Assembly (NCBI GenBank): GCA_024235135.1
Contig: JACKMZ010000008.1
Location: forward strand, 1-64,000
Length of the DNA: 64,000 nt
Source of the DNA: Gammaproteobacteria bacterium
GTDB lineage: Bacteria > Pseudomonadota > Gammaproteobacteria > Competibacterales > Competibacteraceae
Direction of reading: 5' to 3'
Part shown: in pieces, positions 59,543 through 64,000 of the stretch
How the letters are laid out: each line of letters opens with the position of its first letter
How positions within the stretch are numbered: position 1 is the first letter of the stretch
The notes under the pieces: generated by a model
What the model was told of the DNA's origin: nothing
Database searches by the model: none
Seen by the model: the letters and a program-made list of their open reading frames with translations, nothing else
Made by a program: the position numbers and the translations under genes

Positions 59543-62449
59543 TCAGATGGCCAGCGTTTCCCAACCTTTCAGGGAGCGGATGCGCTCGGCGGCGCTGATG
59601 ACGGCGCTGCTGGCTCGCTCGGGCTGGAGGTAGGTCGCTGTGACGCGTTTGAGATCGGCTAGCGACACCTGCAGTATTTTCCGGCGATAATCCCGTCGCT
59701 GGTCCGCGTCACGCCCAAACAAGTCGCCGAAGAAGGCGCCGATGGCCTCGCCGGCGGGTGAACCGGGCCGGTCGATGGCCGCGATCACTCCGAGTATGGC
59801 TTCTTCCAGCAGGCGCGGGGAATGTTCCGTACTCAGCAACCAATCGATGGCGCGGGCGAAATCGTCCAGCGTTTCGCTCAGACGCGGGTCGCGGTACGAA
59901 TACAGCCGGAAAGCGCCGCTGTCCGGATGATAACCGGCGCCTACTCCATAAGCCCCTCCCTGTTCCCGCACCGCGCGATGCAGATAGCCATTGCGCAGGA
60001 ATTCCCCGAGTACTTGCAAGGCCGGCGCGTCGGGATGGTTCTGCGCGACCGTGGGATAGGCTTGCGCACAGAAACTCACCTGGGTGCTGGTGCTCCAGGC
60101 TTGGCGGATGCGCTGTTCGACAGGGGGCAGTTCCAGTTTGGCGGTGGCGACGGGCGACGGATACGGCGCCCAACAGCGGGCCAGGCTGTCCGCCACGCCG
60201 TCTTGCAGTTCCTCTTCGCTCACGATCAGGAGTTGCCGGGGCGCGGTGTGCAACAGTCCGTGGAGCGTTTCCAGGCAGGCTGAAAAATCGGCCAGGGCGT
60301 CTTGCCGCCGCAAGGCTTCGTCCAAGGCGCGCAGACGTTTCACGCCTTCCAGACCTTCCCAGCGGTTGGAGAGGGCGGCGGTCGGACTCAATCCGGCACT
60401 GGCGATGACCAGAGCCAGCGCGTGCCCGTGTTGAGTGACGGATTCTTCGCGTTGCGCGAGCAACTGGCCGATCAGTTCCCGCAAACGGGCGGCTTCGTCG
60501 AAGCGGGCGGTGAACAGGGTGGCTCCCAGCAAGTCGGCCAGGGCCGCTTGGTGGCGGGCCAATGCCTTGCCGGCCAGCACCAGAACGGCATGACTGCGCT
60601 GGACATCGTTGACGTCGGCCCGCATCAGGCAACGAGCGTTCAAGCCGCCGGTGACGGCGGCCTGCGCGGCCTGGGTCGTCAGATAATCGCGCCCGCCGCT
60701 GCCGACTTCGCTGAGACAGGCCGCGTACAAAGGCAACACGTCGAGCAGTTCTTCGTCCAGGCTGGGCAGATCGACGATTACCTGCTCATACACCATGCCG
60801 TTGGTGCCCCGCGCGTACCACGTCGCCGGCAGGCCGTTGACCGGCCGAGCCGTACCGAGCGGGATTTTCAGGTCCGCGTCGACGTCCGCCAGGCCGACCT
60901 TAGGCAACAATTCGGGATCGTCGGGCTGAGTCTGCCGTTGTTGCAACGCCTGCGTCTGGCGTATCACCCGCTCGCGCTCGGCCGCGTTCAGGCTGGCCGC
61001 CAGATTCGCCAGGCGCTGCTTTTCGCCTTGATCCTGGGCCGCCGCAAGGCTGTGATCCGGGACCATGACCAAGCGCACCCGATGGGCATTATCGAGCAGC
61101 CAGCGGCGCGTCAGATGCTTGATGAAATCCGGGTTCTTGATGTCTTCGCGCAAGGTGTCCAATTGAGGACCACTATCCAGGGTGGGAACCGGGTCGGCGC
61201 CGTGTATGGCCGGAGTCAGGGCTTCCAGCAACAGTCGCAGTCCATAGGGAAAACCATCGCCGGTAATTTCCCGTTCGCTGAGTTCCATCTGGTGCAGGAC
61301 CGCCTCCAGGGTTTCCAACGGCAGGCCCTGTTCGGCCACGTCGTTCAACACGCTCAATACCCGTTCTTCCACTGCTTGCGCCTGCTCGGGGTTGGAGCCT
61401 TCGACCCCGCAAACGAAAGTGGTTTCACGGGTGGCCGCATCGAACCCGCACATCGGGGACGGGGCGCTGCCCAGTCCCGACGTTTCCAAGGCATGACGCA
61501 GCGGGGAACTGCTGTTGTCCAGCAAGGCATCGCTGAGCAGCCGGCCCTCCATGACGGCGCGCGGATCAGTGACCGGACCCAGCAACCAGCCCAGCACGAT
61601 ATGGGTTTTATCGGTGAGTTCCTGGTCGTCCGCCAAGGCATAGGGGGTTTCGGCTCGCTGGGGTTCGCGGTAGCGCCGTTCGTCCGGTATCGACAAATCC
61701 AGGGGCAACGCCTGAAAGGCGCTCAGCGCGCGGTCCTCGAACCGAGCCTGGTGCTCGGCGGCGGGAATATCGCCGTAAGTCATGAAGATGGCGTTGGAAG
61801 GGTGATAGTGACGGGCGTGAAATGCCCGAAGCTGGGCGTGCGTCAGCCGGGGTATGTCTTCCGGATCGCCGCCGCTGTTGTGGTGATACGTGGTGGTCGG
61901 AAACAATAGGGATTGCAAGCTCTGTCCCAGGTTTTGCACCGGCGAACTCAGCGCGCCCTTCATTTCGTTGAAGACCACCCCTTTGTATACCAGATCCGAG
62001 GCGGGGTTATCCGCTTCGGAGAACTCCACCCGGCAGCCTTCCTGAGCGAAATCGAGTTCGTCGAGCGAAGGGAAAAACACAGCATCCAGATACACGTCCA
62101 GCAAATTGCTGAAATCCTTGCGATTCTGACTGGCGAAGGGATAGGCGGTCCAGTCACTGCTGGTAAAGGCGTTCATGAAAGTATTGAGCGAACGCCGTGT
62201 CATCATGAAAAACGGATCGCGTACCGGATACCGCCGGCTGCCGCACAAGGCGGTATGTTCCAAAATGTGGGCAACCCCCGTGGAGTCCTGCGGCACGGTT
62301 AGAAACGCCACCATGAAAGCGTTGTGTGGTTCATCGGCGGCGAGATGGATGTGCCGCGCTCCGGTGACGTGGTGCCGATACTCCTGAAACTCCACATGCA
62401 AGGCCGGGATGGTGTGGCGACGGACGGTGGTGAAGGCGGGATGATCCAT
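59543..62449 (-). CDS. M16C metallopeptidase (PreP-like)
   Basis: 968 aa cytoplasmic insulinase-family protease. The inverted zinc motif is HILEHTALCGSRRYPVRDPFFMMTRRSLNTFMNAFTSSDWTAYPF (HxxEH, then the downstream Glu region). Two homologous halves are joined by a helical hairpin (about 480-530), as in presequence protease: an M16C_assoc stretch lies in the middle, and the C-terminal half has GGAYGVGAGYHPDSGAFRLYSYRDPRLSETL. It degrades short unstructured peptides such as cleaved signal peptides. It follows rfbB by 8 bp in the same direction. Confidence 0.93.
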   Translation of the reverse strand: MDHPAFTTVRRHTIPALHVEFQEYRHHVTGARHIHLAADEPHNAFMVAFLTVPQDSTGVAHILEHTALCGSRRYPVRDPFFMMTRRSLNTFMNAFTSSDWTAYPFASQNRKDFSNLLDVYLDAVFFPSLDELDFAQEGCRVEFSEADNPASDLVYKGVVFNEMKGALSSPVQNLGQSLQSLLFPTTTYHHNSGGDPEDIPRLTHAQLRAFHARHYHPSNAIFMTYGDIPAAEHQARFEDRALSAFQALPLDLSIPDERRYREPQRAETPYALADDQELTDKTHIVLGWLLGPVTDPRAVMEGRLLSDALLDNSSSPLRHALETSGLGSAPSPMCGFDAATRETTFVCGVEGSNPEQAQAVEERVLSVLNDVAEQGLPLETLEAVLHQMELSEREITGDGFPYGLRLLLEALTPAIHGADPVPTLDSGPQLDTLREDIKNPDFIKHLTRRWLLDNAHRVRLVMVPDHSLAAAQDQGEKQRLANLAASLNAAERERVIRQTQALQQRQTQPDDPELLPKVGLADVDADLKIPLGTARPVNGLPATWYARGTNGMVYEQVIVDLPSLDEELLDVLPLYAACLSEVGSGGRDYLTTQAAQAAVTGGLNARCLMRADVNDVQRSHAVLVLAGKALARHQAALADLLGATLFTARFDEAARLRELIGQLLAQREESVTQHGHALALVIASAGLSPTAALSNRWEGLEGVKRLRALDEALRRQDALADFSACLETLHGLLHTAPRQLLIVSEEELQDGVADSLARCWAPYPSPVATAKLELPPVEQRIRQAWSTSTQVSFCAQAYPTVAQNHPDAPALQVLGEFLRNGYLHRAVREQGGAYGVGAGYHPDSGAFRLYSYRDPRLSETLDDFARAIDWLLSTEHSPRLLEEAILGVIAAIDRPGSPAGEAIGAFFGDLFGRDADQRRDYRRKILQVSLADLKRVTATYLQPERASSAVISAAERIRSLKGWETLAI

Positions 62450-62457
62450 ACGGGCAG

Positions 62458-63510
62458 CTATACCTGAGGTGGCTTGGGATTATTGTTAAGTGGGATCGGC
62501 GGAGCAACGCGCAGATACCAGTCAATGGTTCGAGCAATCCCGCTGGCAAAGGTTTCCTGAGGTTGCCAGTGCAGGATCTTCTTGATCTTGGCGGTATCGA
62601 TCGCGTACCGCCAGTCATGTCCGGGGCGGTCGTCGACGAAATGGATCAGACGCTCGTGCGGGCGGTCTTCGGGGCGCCGTTCGTCCAACAGACGGCAAAT
62701 GGCGCGGGCGATGTCCAGGTTGGCCCATTCGTTATCGCCGCCGATGTTGTAGGTCTCCCCGACGTGGCCGTGGCGCAGAACCGTGTCTATGCCCCGGCAG
62801 TGGTCTTCCACGTACAGCCAATCGCGAATATTGCTGCCATCGCCGTAGACCGGGATCGCCTGTCGGCCGATGGCGGAGCGGATCACGGTGGGAATGAATT
62901 TTTCCGGATGCTGATAAGGGCCGTAGTTGTTCGAACAATTGGTGGCGACCCAGGGGAGGCCGTAGGTATGGCCGTAGGCCCTGACCAAATGATCGGAACC
63001 CGCCTTGGATGCCGAGTAGGGCGAATTGGGCGCGTAGGGCGTGGTTTCGGCGAAAGGCGGGTCATGGCGGGCCAGCGTGCCGTACACCTCGTCGGTGGAT
63101 ATATGATGGAAGCGCACGGAGCGAATCGGGGGCCGTTGCTTGTCCAACCATACCGTGCGGGCCGCCTCCAGCAGGGTAAAGGTGCCGACCATGTTGGCTT
63201 GGATGAAAGCCGAGGGACCGTTGATGGAGCGATCCACATGACTCTCGGCGGCAAAGTGCACGACGGTGTCGATGTCGTACTTGCGCAGCAAGCGTTCGAC
63301 TAGCGCGCCATTGCAAATATCCCCTTGCACGAAACGGTGCCGCGTAGGATCGGGTAGGTCGCGCAGATTATCCAGGGACCCGGCATAGGTCAGCTTGTCG
63401 AGGTTGACGAGTTGAACAGCCCGGTCGGTCTTCAGCAGATAGCGGACGAAATTGCAACCGATGAAACCGGCTCCGCCGGTGATCAATACTCGGCTTGGTT
63501 GATGGTCCAT
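62458..63510 (-). CDS. rfbB: dTDP-glucose 4,6-dehydratase
   Basis: 350 aa short-chain dehydrogenase. The NAD-binding motif is GGAGFIGCNFVRYLLK. The catalytic region is STDEVYGTL (Thr/Asp/Glu) and YSASKAGSDHLVRAYGHTYGLP (Tyr-x3-Lys), with NCSNNYGPYQHPEKFIPTVI and DWLYVEDHCRGIDTVL, all diagnostic. It makes dTDP-4-keto-6-deoxyglucose, the precursor of dTDP-rhamnose. rfbA/C/D are not adjacent, which is unusual; the rhamnosyltransferase-like gene at 41396 would use its product line. Probably in one unit with the M16 protease. Confidence 0.95.
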   Translation of the reverse strand: MDHQPSRVLITGGAGFIGCNFVRYLLKTDRAVQLVNLDKLTYAGSLDNLRDLPDPTRHRFVQGDICNGALVERLLRKYDIDTVVHFAAESHVDRSINGPSAFIQANMVGTFTLLEAARTVWLDKQRPPIRSVRFHHISTDEVYGTLARHDPPFAETTPYAPNSPYSASKAGSDHLVRAYGHTYGLPWVATNCSNNYGPYQHPEKFIPTVIRSAIGRQAIPVYGDGSNIRDWLYVEDHCRGIDTVLRHGHVGETYNIGGDNEWANLDIARAICRLLDERRPEDRPHERLIHFVDDRPGHDWRYAIDTAKIKKILHWQPQETFASGIARTIDWYLRVAPPIPLNNNPKPPQV

Positions 63511-63837
63511 GCGACGCAGACCCCTGGAAGTAGACGATCCGTTGGCGATCGGTTAGGATTTTTTCGTTATCGGCAAACCGACGAATCCATACGGTAATGG
63601 CAAGGATTACACCATATTCGACGATTCCCTAGCCAGTGATTCATGATCGCATTGCCGTATCGATGCATCACAATGCGCCTTGGGTTGGCTGGCGGGTTTC
63701 TCATTCTCGCACCATCACGCCACGATGATTTGTCCCTTTCCTTCGGTCAAAAGACCTACTCGGATCTTTCCTCCCGGATACCCGCTTGCCGGCCGGCGCG
63801 ATGACACGGGTGTGATTCCGACCCCGGTTTGCCCGTC
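63511..63837. other. Divergent intergenic region
   Basis: About 330 bp between rfbB and the last gene. Presumably holds both promoters. I see no further gene or clear signal. Confidence 0.3.
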
Positions 63838-64000
63838 ATGAGCTTCAAAGAACGATTGGAAGAACTCAAGGCAGCCCACAAGGCGGGATTGATGGATGAA
63901 AACGCCTTTCAAAACGCCAAGCAAAAGCTGTTCAATGAATTGAAAACCGGGGTCGTCGAGTCGGACGGCGAATGGGCCGAGACACCGGATGGCTCGGTCG
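63838..64000 (+). CDS. SHOCT-like protein, 3' end outside window
   Basis: 54 codons are visible: MSFKERLEELKAAHKAGLMD then ENAFQNAKQKLFNELK, an amphipathic helix-turn-helix of the SHOCT type (short C-terminal domain; LxxLxxLxxxGLIxxxEFxxxKxKLL), here at the N-terminus. A more acidic part (ESDGEWAETPDG) follows and runs off the window. The role is unknown; SHOCT motifs commonly mediate oligomerisation. Confidence 0.6.
   Translation, partial: MSFKERLEELKAAHKAGLMDENAFQNAKQKLFNELKTGVVESDGEWAETPDGSV

Noticed and set aside
60302..61909. 535-codon open frame opposite the M16 protease
   Set aside because: Low-complexity Gln/Gly-rich shadow produced by GC-rich codons of the real gene.
1..64000. tRNA, CRISPR, IS or prophage
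   Set aside because: No cloverleaf, repeat-spacer pattern, transposase, integrase or phage structural gene was seen on reading; a tRNAscan or IS search could still find a weak one.

Overview
This is a stretch of bacterial chromosome, moderately GC-rich, with a gammaproteobacterial gene set: LbtU-type siderophore porin, DUF6231 protein, Fis, Pcm-rhodanese-TolC cluster, MenA, Slt70-type transglycosylase and an exosortase/PEP-CTERM pair. It carries enzymes for three reserve polymers: polyphosphate kinase (ppk1), intracellular PHA depolymerase (phaZ) and glycogen phosphorylase (glgP). That suits an aquatic or sludge gammaproteobacterium that cycles storage polymers. The genus cannot be fixed from sequence alone. 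No tRNA, rRNA, CRISPR array, insertion sequence or prophage was seen.

Layout. 0-17 kb: a 5'-truncated Cys-rich protein, an ATP-grasp protein, ppk1, two lytic transglycosylases, a double-FHA protein, a decayed psiE pseudogene, a thioesterase, DUF6231, thiD, moeA, an adenylate kinase-like protein, an EcsC protein and a TolC family channel. 17-28 kb: rhodanese, Pcm, a cytosolic S1C protease, a PP2C phosphatase, phaZ, a non-coding RNA locus, an MDR oxidoreductase, cinA, menA and glgP. 28-36 kb: a crotonase, a small DUF551-like protein, an FKBP isomerase, a PAS/GGDEF/EAL protein and riboswitch-controlled thiC. 36-42 kb: surface-polysaccharide glycosyltransferases, including a GT2-coiled-coil-HAD fusion. 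42-51 kb: Fur-box-linked lbtU, a CBS protein, a Tat-exported intradiol dioxygenase, mepA, dodecin, a second non-coding RNA, and an exosortase translationally coupled to one VIT/vWA/PEP-CTERM substrate. 51-64 kb: an EF-hand protein, a solitary DUF4347 caspase-like protein in an AT-rich patch, cpdA, an autoregulated MarR, a DUF4388-like protein, a cobalamin riboswitch with its ABC uptake operon, fis, an M16 protease, rfbB and the start of a SHOCT-like gene.

The most interesting signal is non-coding. Upstream of phaZ (21.5-21.83 kb, minus strand) there are two near-identical sigma70 promoters, each overlapped by TGC-N3-GC(A/G) boxes like those of PHA-responsive regulators. The downstream one leads straight into a roughly 78-nt RNA with three hairpins, a CCUCC-type anti-Shine-Dalgarno loop and a perfect intrinsic terminator. 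A second RNA with the same 3' half lies 25 kb away (46.89-46.95 kb, plus strand), upstream of the exosortase operon. Together they look like an undescribed family of sibling sRNAs, or duplicated leader attenuators, linking PHA state to other functions.
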